Below are positions 16,654 through 25,390 of a DNA stretch of 64,000 nucleotides, in pieces. Every line of letters starts with the position of its first letter. The first letter of the stretch is position 1. Position numbers and translations under genes: made by a program. The stretch is from Rheinheimera faecalis (GTDB lineage: Bacteria > Pseudomonadota > Gammaproteobacteria > Enterobacterales > Alteromonadaceae). The DNA lies in contig NZ_JAJOYT010000012.1 in assembly GCF_021290965.1 (NCBI RefSeq), positions 62,001-126,000 on the forward strand. The letters are read 5' to 3'. The notes beneath the pieces are model-generated. The model had not been told where the DNA came from and did no database searches. It saw only the letters and a program-made list of their open reading frames with translations.

Positions 16654-19020
16654 ATGAGCGTATTAAATTTCCCGCGTATTTATGTCAATGGCCATATGTT
16701 CTGGAATCCGCCAACAGCTAATAACAACGACGTATTGCCTTTGTACGATGCGGTAAAAATGCAGATGAACTGGCCTTTTCTGGAGCCGCTAGGCATTACC
16801 GAAGCCAATGCCAGCACCACATTAATGCCCTGGACCATAGCACCTTTACCTCTGGCTCAGGTACCGGATTATGTGCTGCAGGTGCCGGGCAACGGCAACT
16901 CAGCGGCCTATCCGATGATCCCTGCCGAATGGGATTTATTTGGCGACAATGCCTGTGGCACTGTGAATTATCAGCAAATTCAGTCAACTGTAGTAGGTGG
17001 TGAACTACAGGCTAATAGTTATATTACGCAGGATGCGTTAGTCAGCAAAAGTTACCAGTTGCTGGGCAACCCTTTTGGCAGCACCAATCCAACACCAGCC
17101 CGTTTTGTCGATGTCAGCCCATGGCAGAATACTTTCACCGCTTTGTATTTTGACAAACTGGTACTGGGTGACAGTAGCTGTGGCCTGACACTAAACCGGC
17201 AACACCGTATGCTGGACAGATTTCTGAATTTTAACTGGGCTTTTACCTTTGGTGGTTTAAATTATGTCACCACCACCTGGCAAAGCAGTTTCCCGAAAGA
17301 AAACCTGCAGTGGGCACTTGGCGATTCCAACTTATTGGCACAGTTGCAACAGCAGATGGAGCAACAAAACGCTGCAGGATTAATGTTCCGCTTCTCTACC
17401 TACCTGACCTTTTACGACAGAAACGGTATTTTTAATAACTACCCACATGTAGATACCCGTGACAACACGCCGCAGGCTCTTGCTACTCTGCAGGCTATGT
17501 ATCAAAAAGGTTTAGACAATACCACCCAGATTTTCTTTAACCCCGCTTACAGCAGAACAGCTGGCACACTGGGATTATGGTTTAGTGATGAATATCCAAC
17601 AGCTCCAGCTGGCCGGCGTTTAGTACCAATGAATGCTGTTCCGGTACAAAAAAATGCAACCAGCGACACTATTAAGGCTACTTTAGGCGTGATTTCGGCA
17701 GAACAACATGGTTCTGTGCTGTCACTTGATTTAGGTAATGCCTTCCCGTTTTATCCCGTAGATAAAACAGCACCTGTTCCGGTAGCAGCCAAATTTGATG
17801 CTGGCACTTACCAACTTGGTACATCAAATAATGGACCTTTTACCCCTGTAGCCAATTTAAGTTATGACCAATACAACCAGGCCGCCTTTGATCTCAGATC
17901 AGGCTTAGTGGACATTGAACTGACCATCAGCCAGCAGCAACAACTGCAAAGCGGAACACTGGAACTCAGGCTGGCAACGGACGGCACTGTAGCTGCCACT
18001 CAACAAATGTGGACAGCAGAGGTCATTGAAAGTGCTGGCTTTATTGACGTCGGTGATACTTATACGTTGAATATTATGGTGCAGTACGATGGTTTGCCTG
18101 CTCCTGCAGGTACAGTGTTATGGGTGGCCGAATACGGCAATGCCTTTATGCTCACCACCAGCAACTATTTTCTGGCGTTTAGTAACAATGCCAACTTCCC
18201 TTTGTACTTAAATTATCCTGGTAATCCCGGCAATAACAGCTCCACCACTCCAGAGTTTGGTACTCAAAGCGGGCAACAATCCTCTTTGCAACAGCAAGGC
18301 AGCGGCCGTACTTTATCGGCGCTGACCACAAATACTGATCAGGCTAACCCAGTGCCGGTGATGTATCAGGATTATCTGAAAACTCCGGCCGGCGTCTCGT
18401 TAGCACCTTGCCTGCAATTTACCAACCCTATTGCTATGCAAGGTGTGCTTAGCGAACCGACCAGCACAGTCAATTATTCTGTGACTCAAATCCAGACCGA
18501 TGCCAATGGCATAGCCCAGTTGACAGTGAAAGCTATAGCTCCGGGTTTTCCAACACTGCGTTTTTTCGTCCAGGAGACTCAGCAACAGCCGGTTATTCCA
18601 TTTAGTTTCAGCTTTGCCGATGCCTACACCGACTTTCTGGCGCCCCTTCGGGTCTTACCGCAGGAACCTCAAATGGAGCAGGATTTTGTCACTTACTGGA
18701 ACAGTATTTACCAGCAACAAAATGCCAGTCAGCTGATTTGGGAGAACTTTATTTACCCACAAATTCTGCAGCCCTTTTATTACCTCTATCCCATTATGAG
18801 CAAATACATGCCATTAAATTCGCTGCAGCGGGTTGAAGGCGCCATTGATCAGCTGATTGTACTGGTCAGTAAGGACTATCAGGAAGAAAGCACCCTGGCG
18901 ATGCCTATCACGCGGGATTTACCACAAAGCCGCAGGGCTGTACTGGAGTTGTGGGCACAAAAGCTGGTGAAGCTGAACTATCCGCCTATGCCTTTGAGTT
19001 TAAGTGATTTTAACAGCTAA
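16654..19020 (+). CDS. VioB/RebD N-terminal-like protein, copy 1
   Basis: 788 residues, no signal peptide, start set by AAGGAG seven bases upstream. It opens MSVLNFPRIYVNGHMFWNPP followed by TANNND; from memory VioB of violacein synthesis opens MSILDFPRIHFRG with a similar PTAN segment. Near residue 709 is YYLYPIMSKYMPLNS and then LAMPITRDLPQSRR, resembling the end of the VioB N-terminal half (YPFMSDK, YYMPSTREL). The ferritin-like C-terminal half of VioB is absent. VioB and RebD join oxidised tryptophan-derived imines; whether this half alone is catalytic is unknown. It is paralogous to the gene at 21334. Family assignment is by recollection, not alignment. Confidence 0.65.
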   Translation: MSVLNFPRIYVNGHMFWNPPTANNNDVLPLYDAVKMQMNWPFLEPLGITEANASTTLMPWTIAPLPLAQVPDYVLQVPGNGNSAAYPMIPAEWDLFGDNACGTVNYQQIQSTVVGGELQANSYITQDALVSKSYQLLGNPFGSTNPTPARFVDVSPWQNTFTALYFDKLVLGDSSCGLTLNRQHRMLDRFLNFNWAFTFGGLNYVTTTWQSSFPKENLQWALGDSNLLAQLQQQMEQQNAAGLMFRFSTYLTFYDRNGIFNNYPHVDTRDNTPQALATLQAMYQKGLDNTTQIFFNPAYSRTAGTLGLWFSDEYPTAPAGRRLVPMNAVPVQKNATSDTIKATLGVISAEQHGSVLSLDLGNAFPFYPVDKTAPVPVAAKFDAGTYQLGTSNNGPFTPVANLSYDQYNQAAFDLRSGLVDIELTISQQQQLQSGTLELRLATDGTVAATQQMWTAEVIESAGFIDVGDTYTLNIMVQYDGLPAPAGTVLWVAEYGNAFMLTTSNYFLAFSNNANFPLYLNYPGNPGNNSSTTPEFGTQSGQQSSLQQQGSGRTLSALTTNTDQANPVPVMYQDYLKTPAGVSLAPCLQFTNPIAMQGVLSEPTSTVNYSVTQIQTDANGIAQLTVKAIAPGFPTLRFFVQETQQQPVIPFSFSFADAYTDFLAPLRVLPQEPQMEQDFVTYWNSIYQQQNASQLIWENFIYPQILQPFYYLYPIMSKYMPLNSLQRVEGAIDQLIVLVSKDYQEESTLAMPITRDLPQSRRAVLELWAQKLVKLNYPPMPLSLSDFNS

Positions 19021-19075
19021 CCACCAAAAAACAGGGCAGCGGAGCTGTAGCCCTGATGAAAAACAAAAGGAAATG

Positions 19076-20041
19076 ATGATGGGCAAATTAATAATGCAAA
19101 AGGTGCTGTCCGGCATGCTGCTGTTGATGCTGTTCAGCCAACCGGCACAAGCCGACGATGACGACGTATTTTTCAGTATGGGCGTGCATAACACTTATGG
19201 TTGCAACGCCGCAAACGACAACTGTATAGCACCAAGGGCTTCTACAGACCCCAGCGATCCGTACTTCCCTTCCATGTGGGTCAGTGACTGGACCATGTAC
19301 AGAGTGACACAAAACTACCAGACCAACCCGCCGCCATACAGCAGCCCACCTTCGACTTTAAAACCTGCAGATTACACTGTGTCCTACGGTAAAAGTTATT
19401 ACGACACCAACTACATCCCAAAAGATGGCGATGGTTATGGCGCCATGATGGAGTATTACGAAAAATACTGTCTGCCTATTTTTCCTATCGCAGACAATAA
19501 CTACAGCTGCTCTTTTGTCTCTTTAGGCAACAAAGCCTATTTTCTGACGTACCCACAGGACAGGCCTAAAGATATGCCTGCCTGCTGCCTGTTTTCACCG
19601 CTGAATCATCCACCACGGCAGAATTTTATTCAGCATTTGCCCTACAGCGCTTCTCGTAGTCAGAATTTAAATGGCTCAGTGCAGGCTTATGCGCTGGATG
19701 TGCCCTCACCCGGTGGCCCGATTTTATTTGGTTATGCTTTTAATAAAAACGCGACTTCTGACAAACCAGGTTTACCGCCTTATCGTCACCCACAGTCTTT
19801 TTATTTTTCCGGTGATACCAGTGTTGCCAATGCCCCTATCGTCAGCCAGAACTACAGCAACTTTCGGGTCGAAAAACCAGATCCGGCAGTCACCTGGGAT
19901 CAGGTGGCCCAAATGTGTCCTGCTGATCCTCCGGCTTGTCAGTTGTTTAACCCACCTTCTTCAAAAAACAGCGTGGGTGAGGCGCAGTGGAACCAACTTA
20001 GCCCAACACCAGTTCCAGCACTGAAGGAAAAATCAAAATGA
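19076..20041 (+). CDS. Secreted hypothetical protein, Pro/Tyr-rich, six or more cysteines
   Basis: About 321 residues. Three ATGs follow an AAAAGG at 19065-19070; 19076 gives the best spacing, 19073 and 19079 are possible. The signal peptide ends SQPAQA. The mature part starts with an acidic DDDD stretch and contains paired cysteines (YGCNAANDNCIA, MPACCLF, MCPADPPACQ), suggesting a disulphide-stabilised periplasmic or extracellular protein. Asn, Tyr, Pro and Ser are abundant. No family recognised. Its stop overlaps the start of the next gene (ATGA), placing it firmly in the operon between the two CxxCH/VioB-N-like pairs. Confidence 0.7.
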   Translation: MMGKLIMQKVLSGMLLLMLFSQPAQADDDDVFFSMGVHNTYGCNAANDNCIAPRASTDPSDPYFPSMWVSDWTMYRVTQNYQTNPPPYSSPPSTLKPADYTVSYGKSYYDTNYIPKDGDGYGAMMEYYEKYCLPIFPIADNNYSCSFVSLGNKAYFLTYPQDRPKDMPACCLFSPLNHPPRQNFIQHLPYSASRSQNLNGSVQAYALDVPSPGGPILFGYAFNKNATSDKPGLPPYRHPQSFYFSGDTSVANAPIVSQNYSNFRVEKPDPAVTWDQVAQMCPADPPACQLFNPPSSKNSVGEAQWNQLSPTPVPALKEKSK

Positions 20042-21330
20042 AGCTGCTGACTTTTAGTCTGACTTGCATGCTGTTCTTCAGCAGTTTTAATTCAATAGCT
20101 CAGGACCAGCCGAAAAAATCCGGTTTACTCTGGAACTGGTCCTGTCAGTTTCCTACTTCTGTACCTGCAGCATCTGCCAGCCAGCAAGAGTTTGATTTAT
20201 ACAGCTGGCAAATGTTTATAGCCTTAAACTGGCCAGCTCAGGCAGGTCAGCGCGGGCAACCGGATTGCACTCAAGTAATAGGGGATGCAGGCCCTGTGGT
20301 CTGGCAAACCTATAAAGATGTTGAAGAGATCTTTTTGCCAGATGCTGCCAATCCAGGCCCCTGGAATAGCCCTTTAACCACAGAACAACTTAGCAGCATT
20401 AATATTGCGGCGCTGAAAAATACCAATGTAGTTCAGGCTGTGGATCAAGCCGTAGGTGGCTGGTTGATTGATCAGCGGGGTAACCCGACTTATTACGAAA
20501 TCTCCGCCAACGAAACCTCTTACAACTACATAGTCAGCAACAACTTTTACAATGCAGATGTAGTGTCCAAAGCCAACAATATCAACTTTCCAAACTTCGC
20601 CACTGAAGTCAAAGCCAGCTGGCGTATGCTGACATCCAGCGATGACAGCAGCCGATATCTGACGATGCAGGCTCAGGTTGCTGAATTTAATGCGCAGGGC
20701 CAGCCAACAGGCGGCAGCAACAGCGCAACTCTGGGTTTAGTGGGGTTGCATATCATCACCAAAGCCGCTGGTTATCCGCAGTGGATTTGGTCCACTTTTG
20801 AGCAAGTCGACAACGTCCCGCCTAAAGTGCAACAAAATGGTCAATGGGTGAATAATCCACAACAAGGCGTGTTTTATTCGTTTTTTGACGCCTCAATACC
20901 AGCAGCGGCCCTGAATCAATCGCCTTGCAACTGGCAACAACAAGGCACCCAACTGGTCTGTGTGCCAAAAACCGGCATAACCTTCCAGACTCCAAACCCG
21001 TTAGACAGAGTCACGCCTTTGGCTGCAAACACTCAGCAAATCAATTCAGCTGTGCAGCTGACATTGAGCGACACTCTATATAAATACTACCAACTGGTGA
21101 CGACCCAGCGCCCTCTGATGCCGGATAACCCCAGCAATCCCCTGGGCCAGCCTACGCCGGCATTATCAGCCAATGTCACTATGGAAAGTTATATCCAGCC
21201 CAACAGCAGCTGTATGAATTGTCATTCGATGGCGACTCCGGTCAACAGTGCGATGAAGTCCGACTTTTCCTATTTATTTAAATTTGCCCAGGCTCCGGCC
21301 AGCAGCAAGACAAGCCACGCCAAGGAGTAA
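20038..21330 (+). CDS. Secreted protein with single CxxCH heme-type motif, copy 2
   Basis: 430 residues with a signal peptide ending NSIAQ. The segment YSWQMFIALNWPAQAGQRGQ and the later GPVVWQTYKDVEEIFLP are the clearest family marks and recur in altered form in the 15489 product. One CxxCH (SCMNCHS, about residues 391-395) lies near the C-terminus, as in copy 1. The middle has FATEVKASWRML and GLHIITKAAGYPQWIWSTFEQVDN, parallel to AALSGMHVINKLTPDWVWTSFENINN in copy 1 positions 220-245. It precedes the second VioB-N-like gene by three bases. A heme-bearing periplasmic partner is inferred, not shown. Confidence 0.72.
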   Translation: MKLLTFSLTCMLFFSSFNSIAQDQPKKSGLLWNWSCQFPTSVPAASASQQEFDLYSWQMFIALNWPAQAGQRGQPDCTQVIGDAGPVVWQTYKDVEEIFLPDAANPGPWNSPLTTEQLSSINIAALKNTNVVQAVDQAVGGWLIDQRGNPTYYEISANETSYNYIVSNNFYNADVVSKANNINFPNFATEVKASWRMLTSSDDSSRYLTMQAQVAEFNAQGQPTGGSNSATLGLVGLHIITKAAGYPQWIWSTFEQVDNVPPKVQQNGQWVNNPQQGVFYSFFDASIPAAALNQSPCNWQQQGTQLVCVPKTGITFQTPNPLDRVTPLAANTQQINSAVQLTLSDTLYKYYQLVTTQRPLMPDNPSNPLGQPTPALSANVTMESYIQPNSSCMNCHSMATPVNSAMKSDFSYLFKFAQAPASSKTSHAKE

Positions 21331-21333
21331 CAA

Positions 21334-23157
21334 ATGAGTATTTTAAATGGCCCACGATTAAACTTTTGGGGTGGCATTCGCACTGATGTCAGTGTGCCGA
21401 ATAATTCAGCCACCATCCCGTACAACGGTAGCAAATTACAGCTGTTTGACCTGACTACCTCAACGCTGGCACCACAAGCGTCCTCTTATACAGATGATGA
21501 ACTGAACGATATGATCAATGCACCAAATGGCACTTACTACACCGCAGGCGGCTGGAATCATTACGGCCAGCATGTGGTCGATATGCAAAATGCACTGATT
21601 AGTTCACAGGGCACTCCAGGTAATATCAGCACCAGCGGTGATTTAATTGGTCAGCCTGTTTACCTGCTGGGTTCTGTTGATCCTGTCACTGGTCAGGGTC
21701 CCTTTTCCGGTCCTATGATGGTGGATTTAGATCCAACCAGCGGTATCACTACACAAATTTTTGTCGGTGGTTTGCAGATTGGTTCTTCCTCTGCCCCCCA
21801 GTTGTTAATACGTTACAACTCAGTGTGCAACAGCCTGGATGTGGCCCAGCGTCTGTTGGCGGGCGAAACTGATGCGCCGGGTTCATCTTTGTTCAGCGGC
21901 ACCTTTCAACTGACATTTCCTCTGAGCAGTATTGTCAGTTACAACAGCAACAGCCCTATACTCAAAGCCATTATTGAAGCGCCTGGGGCCACGGGCATAG
22001 TGCTGCGTTTTGTGATGTTTGAAATGTGCCCGACCATGACCACAGCTGAGCTGAATGCTAATTATGCGTCAGGGCAGGATACCCCTAACCCCAGCATAGG
22101 CAGGGTCATTGGCACCATAGCCCCGGCTTTTGCTGATGAGCCATTAAGCTGCCCTGCAGGGCGCCAGTTGATCAACAGCGGCAGCAAAGAGTTTCCAGGC
22201 ACTGGTGGTACAGGTTATGCCAGTCTGATCAGCGACACTATGCTTAGCATTGATATGGTTAATATCATTCCAAAAGATGGTTTCAGGGCAGTACGGGACG
22301 ACATCACCAGCCCTATTGGGCCTAATGTAAATTATGGCACTGTGGCTGTTGCAGCAGGAGACACCAGCCTGGCGACTTTGGATCCAGCCAGCCCGCAACT
22401 GCTGACTTATTATCAGTATGGCGGCATTGTCGATTTGCCCTTAACATCAACTCAGTTAGCTGCGGTTCAAACCAATGCCCTGACTATTACAGCGCCAAAT
22501 ACAGTGAACAGCAGTATTTTAAATGCGCCTGAGCAAGCCTGGCGGGTGTATAGCGATCAGCGCAATATCTATCTGGATGACTACGATGGTAGCCTGACTG
22601 TGACTTTACAACTGCGTTATTTAGGCCAGCCAGTGAGCAGCGATACAGAGATTCAAATTGCAGCTACACCCCCAGGAACTTATATTGCGCCAAAATACTG
22701 GAGTTTTATCAACTTTCCGTCCAGCGTCACAGTTCCTGCCAATCAGCCTTCGGTCAGCTTTACCGCCTCAGCTGTAGCTGGCAGCTCGGCTGTGGCTGGT
22801 TTTGAAAGCCTGAACTATCAGGTGAATGGAGGGCAGTTTTTCACCAACTTCCGCAAATACAGCCAGACTGATTTTGGTATAGCTGCAGGCACTACCATTA
22901 CCTGGGAGCTGATGTATCCCAATGTGCTGAGGTTCCATTATCTGGCCTTTCCGGCTATGTCCCGCTACATACCATTAAATCAGCCGGATGCCATTATGGG
23001 TGCCAAAAACTCGATTCTGGCCCGCACCTCTGATGCCTATAAAGGCACCACTTTGTGTATGCCTGTAGTGCGGTCTATGTCCCCTAGTCAGGTGGCTTTG
23101 TTAACAGCTTATCTGACGGGTCAACCATGGCAACCTAATCCAGCTGTTATTTGGTAA
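21334..23157 (+). CDS. VioB/RebD N-terminal-like protein, copy 2
   Basis: 607 residues, no signal peptide; GGAG lies eight bases before the ATG. It opens MSILNGPRLNFWGGIRTDVS. Around residue 362 is YGGIVDLPLTS and around 407 YSDQRNIYLDD; from memory VioB carries HGIVDLPL and then SDASNLYLE in the same order. The C-terminal YLAFPAMSRYIPLNQPDA and CMPVVRSMSPSQ mirror copy 1. Like copy 1 it lacks a ferritin-like domain. The shared order of motifs supports a common fold with the N-terminal domain of VioB/RebD/StaD-type enzymes. Function inferred only at the level of small-molecule chemistry or binding. Confidence 0.7.
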   Translation: MSILNGPRLNFWGGIRTDVSVPNNSATIPYNGSKLQLFDLTTSTLAPQASSYTDDELNDMINAPNGTYYTAGGWNHYGQHVVDMQNALISSQGTPGNISTSGDLIGQPVYLLGSVDPVTGQGPFSGPMMVDLDPTSGITTQIFVGGLQIGSSSAPQLLIRYNSVCNSLDVAQRLLAGETDAPGSSLFSGTFQLTFPLSSIVSYNSNSPILKAIIEAPGATGIVLRFVMFEMCPTMTTAELNANYASGQDTPNPSIGRVIGTIAPAFADEPLSCPAGRQLINSGSKEFPGTGGTGYASLISDTMLSIDMVNIIPKDGFRAVRDDITSPIGPNVNYGTVAVAAGDTSLATLDPASPQLLTYYQYGGIVDLPLTSTQLAAVQTNALTITAPNTVNSSILNAPEQAWRVYSDQRNIYLDDYDGSLTVTLQLRYLGQPVSSDTEIQIAATPPGTYIAPKYWSFINFPSSVTVPANQPSVSFTASAVAGSSAVAGFESLNYQVNGGQFFTNFRKYSQTDFGIAAGTTITWELMYPNVLRFHYLAFPAMSRYIPLNQPDAIMGAKNSILARTSDAYKGTTLCMPVVRSMSPSQVALLTAYLTGQPWQPNPAVIW

Positions 23158-23201
23158 TTGAATGTACAGGGGCCTGCTGGTCCCTGATTTCAGGAGTATC
23201 T

Positions 23202-24257
23202 ATGCCTATTCCGTTTCAAGTGCAGTCTCAGCCTGCGATGGCTAAATGCAATGCTGTCATTGTTGCTGATGGCTTGTTGAACCCCAGAGGGCTTTGCCAA
23301 AAACCAGATGGTAGTGTGCTGCTGGTGGAAGCCGGCGCTGGTGATGCCACAACCCCTTTTAGCGGACGTTTAGTGCAGTTAAAACCTGATCCGCTGCGTG
23401 TGGGTTATTACCTGCAACCCGAAGTAATGATCAGCGGGTTTCGTTCCATGAATATGCAGACCCGTATGTTCAGAGATGAAATTATGGGTTTATCGGATAT
23501 TGCCTTTGGCAATGGTCGTTATCTACTCAGCCAGACCGACTACGTGGAAGGCTCAAAAATTCTCGATATGGCCAGCATGCCGCCAGAGCCAGTATTTCGC
23601 AGCAGGGGCAATCTGAACTCTCTTTGTTTTCACCCTAAACGCAATTCCTGGTTAGCGGTAAAACCTGATACCAATCAACTGTTAGAGTTTATTGACGGTC
23701 AACCGGAACAGGTACTGGCAGAATTACCTGCTTTGGCTTTGGGTCAGGAAGCAGTACCTGTGACCTTAGTTTATGAAGCGAAAACAGAAGCTGTCTTGAT
23801 CAGTCTGTTCTCAGGAGAGCTACGCCAGTCTGCCCATAAGCAAGGCATAGACTTTGCTGACAAAGCCGGACAAGTGGTCCGTGTTTATCCTGCTACAGGC
23901 CGCATTGAAACTGTCTTAACAGGACTGAATTTGCCAACAGGTTTAGCCTTAACGGCGCAGGAAAAACTGTTAGTACTGGAGCTCTGTCAGCAGGTATTGC
24001 AACCTTTGATGCCAGAGTGGTCAGGAGAAATGTTGCATGGTGGTTTTCAGCGATTTTCCGGCCGGTTATTAAGTTGTGATTTAAATACAGGTGAAGTACT
24101 GGTACTGGCGACAAAGCTGGATACGCCATCCAACTTATGTCTGGTACCAGGCGGAGTGCTGATCAGTGAAGGTATGGGGTTACCAGGGCGCTCGATACCA
24201 GGTCCTGAGAACAAAGCTCAGGCTTTAACCGGAATGCTGCGTTTAGTACAGTTTTAA
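23202..24257 (+). CDS. SMP-30/NHL-like beta-propeller protein
   Basis: 351 residues from the ATG at 23202, preceded by AGGAG at 23192-23196; the in-frame extension to 23151 overlaps the upstream gene and has no ribosome site. Repeated blades are suggested by NPRGLCQKPDGSVLLVEAG, YEAKTEAVLISLF, NLPTGLALTAQEKLLVLEL and TPSNLCLVPGGVLISEG, as in gluconolactonase/SMP-30 or NHL propellers. No signal peptide. It is the last gene of the ebo-containing operon; its end overlaps by four bases the end of the convergent gene. It could be a lactonase or a binding scaffold; substrate unknown. Confidence 0.75.
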   Translation: MPIPFQVQSQPAMAKCNAVIVADGLLNPRGLCQKPDGSVLLVEAGAGDATTPFSGRLVQLKPDPLRVGYYLQPEVMISGFRSMNMQTRMFRDEIMGLSDIAFGNGRYLLSQTDYVEGSKILDMASMPPEPVFRSRGNLNSLCFHPKRNSWLAVKPDTNQLLEFIDGQPEQVLAELPALALGQEAVPVTLVYEAKTEAVLISLFSGELRQSAHKQGIDFADKAGQVVRVYPATGRIETVLTGLNLPTGLALTAQEKLLVLELCQQVLQPLMPEWSGEMLHGGFQRFSGRLLSCDLNTGEVLVLATKLDTPSNLCLVPGGVLISEGMGLPGRSIPGPENKAQALTGMLRLVQF

Positions 24258-24571
24258 TCATCCGCAGATAAAGTCGTTAACACCACATGCTTTTTAATGT
24301 CTTTAATTAAAATGCCGCATTTAAACAATTGCTTATGGATCTGTTTTTGAAAATACAGATCCAGCTTTTGCTCCAGTGCAGCGGCAAGAGCTGTTTCGGA
24401 ATTAAACTGGCAACGCACCAGTAAAGAACCCGGAAAATTTTCAAACTCCATACTAAACCAGCAGCCAACAAAATCCGCATACAAAGCCGCAGCGGCCTGC
24501 TCAACAGCTTCCAGCGATTTCAGCACATTGGCTTGTTGTTTTACTTGCACCACACTTAATTTTTTTGCCAT
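24254..24571 (-). CDS. Small conserved hypothetical protein
   Basis: 105 residues if begun at the ATG at 24571 (MAKKLSVVQVKQQ); the frame stays open to 24649. No strong Shine-Dalgarno decides the start. The sequence is a mixed helical domain with two lone cysteines and no signal or membrane segment. No family recognised. It is convergent with the beta-propeller gene and divergent from the DUF1328 gene, so probably monocistronic. Confidence 0.5.
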   Translation of the reverse strand: MAKKLSVVQVKQQANVLKSLEAVEQAAAALYADFVGCWFSMEFENFPGSLLVRCQFNSETALAAALEQKLDLYFQKQIHKQLFKCGILIKDIKKHVVLTTLSADD

Positions 24572-24676
24572 TGCTAACCCGCACTTATGCTCTTTATAGG
24601 CTGGATTATGCCATGGTTTAAGCGACACAGCAGCGGGCTTTAGCTTCACAACTATGCAACTGTTACTGCTTTGCCT

Positions 24677-24687
24677 GTAAATTTTAC
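24677..24687. promoter_or_regulatory. Candidate activator-binding dyad upstream of the DUF1328 gene
   Basis: GTAAATTTTAC is a perfect 11-bp palindrome followed by CG, 90 bases upstream of a sigma-54 promoter. Related sites occur at 26750 and 26772 (before the 26906 gene) and at 27371 (before the BON gene). The shared core GTAAAnTTTACCG may be bound by the sigma-54 activator encoded at 25391-26725. Inference from repetition and spacing. Confidence 0.5.
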
Positions 24688-24776
24688 CGTTGAGTGATTA
24701 AAAGTTAAGACAGCCTGCGTTCATAAAACATGTATAAAATAAGCGATAACAATAACTTAAAGTGTAAACCCTGATA

Positions 24777-24793
24777 TTGGCATGATGCTGGCT
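24777..24793 (+). promoter_or_regulatory. Sigma-54 promoter of the DUF1328-lipoprotein operon
   Basis: TTGGCATGATGCTGGCT aligns to the -24/-12 consensus YTGGCACGrNNNTTGCW with GG and GC ten bases apart and only two informative mismatches. It lies 49 bases before the ATG at 24842. Confidence 0.75.
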
Positions 24794-24841
24794 TAGTGTA
24801 CAAAGTACGTTCAACTAGTGCAGAAGCACTGAGGAGCAATT

Positions 24842-25018
24842 ATGTTAGGCTGGGCTTTAACCTTTCTTATTGTGGCCATAGTGGCCGGTATTCTGGGTTT
24901 TGGTGGTATTGCAGGCGCTGCAGCAGGTATAGCGAAAATTATCTTTATGATTTTTGTCGTATTACTGGTAATTTCATTGTTAGCGAATGCGCTACGCGGC
25001 AAAACCCCTAAATTATAA
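24842..25018 (+). CDS. DUF1328 (YtjA-type) small membrane protein
   Basis: 58 residues: [20 protein letters not shown] then a Gly/Ala-rich hinge ([12 protein letters not shown]) and a second hydrophobic helix ([19 protein letters not shown]), ending RGKTPKL. This is the standard DUF1328 pattern, two short transmembrane helices. GAGGAG precedes the ATG. Members are small inner-membrane proteins linked to envelope or general stress; function is not established. Thirty bases ahead of the lipoprotein gene and likely co-transcribed from the sigma-54 promoter at 24777. Confidence 0.9.
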   Translation: MLGWALTFLIVAIVAGILGFGGIAGAAAGIAKIIFMIFVVLLVISLLANALRGKTPKL

Positions 25019-25047
25019 TTGGCCCCAAGTGGCCGAAGGAGAATGGA

Positions 25048-25329
25048 ATGAAAACTCAAAGCTCATTATTCAAACTGGCGTTGGCTGTGATGCTGGCAAC
25101 TTCTGTTGCAGCATGTAGCGAAAGCGATGCAGAAAAAGCTGAAGACAAAATGGAAGAACTGAAAGTTCAGGTTGAAGATAAAGCTGAACAAGCCGGCGAG
25201 AAACTGGAAGAAGCTGCTGATAAAACTGCAGATGCTATGGAAGACGCTGCAGACCAAACCGCAGCAAAAGCGAAAGAGCTGTGCGAAGCTGCCAAGGAAA
25301 AGGCTGACGCTAAAGATACAGATTGTTAA
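25048..25329 (+). CDS. Small Ala/Glu/Lys-rich lipoprotein
   Basis: 93 residues. The signal ends in the lipobox VAAC, with Cys23 as lipidation site, followed by SESDAEKAED. The mature part is a highly charged repeat with Ala, Glu, Lys and Asp in a near-heptad or 11-residue spacing (DKAEQAGEKLEEAADKTADA), like a long amphipathic or coiled-coil helix, ending with two cysteines (ELCEAAK, DTDC). AAGGAG lies six to eight bases upstream. Such helical lipoproteins can brace membrane and cell wall. Co-transcribed with the DUF1328 gene; hairpin at 25337 follows. Confidence 0.8.
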   Translation: MKTQSSLFKLALAVMLATSVAACSESDAEKAEDKMEELKVQVEDKAEQAGEKLEEAADKTADAMEDAADQTAAKAKELCEAAKEKADAKDTDC

Positions 25330-25336
25330 TTTTATG

Positions 25337-25358
25337 AGGCGGGGGTTTATCCCCGCCT
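25337..25358. terminator. Hairpin between convergent genes
   Basis: A perfect 8-bp stem AGGCGGGG / CCCCGCCT with a six-base loop lies between the lipoprotein gene and the end of the convergent sigma-54 activator gene. No clear T-run on either strand, so it may stop transcription weakly in both directions. Confidence 0.6.
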
Positions 25359-25390
25359 TACATCTGTCTGATGGGTAGTCATCAGAAGCC

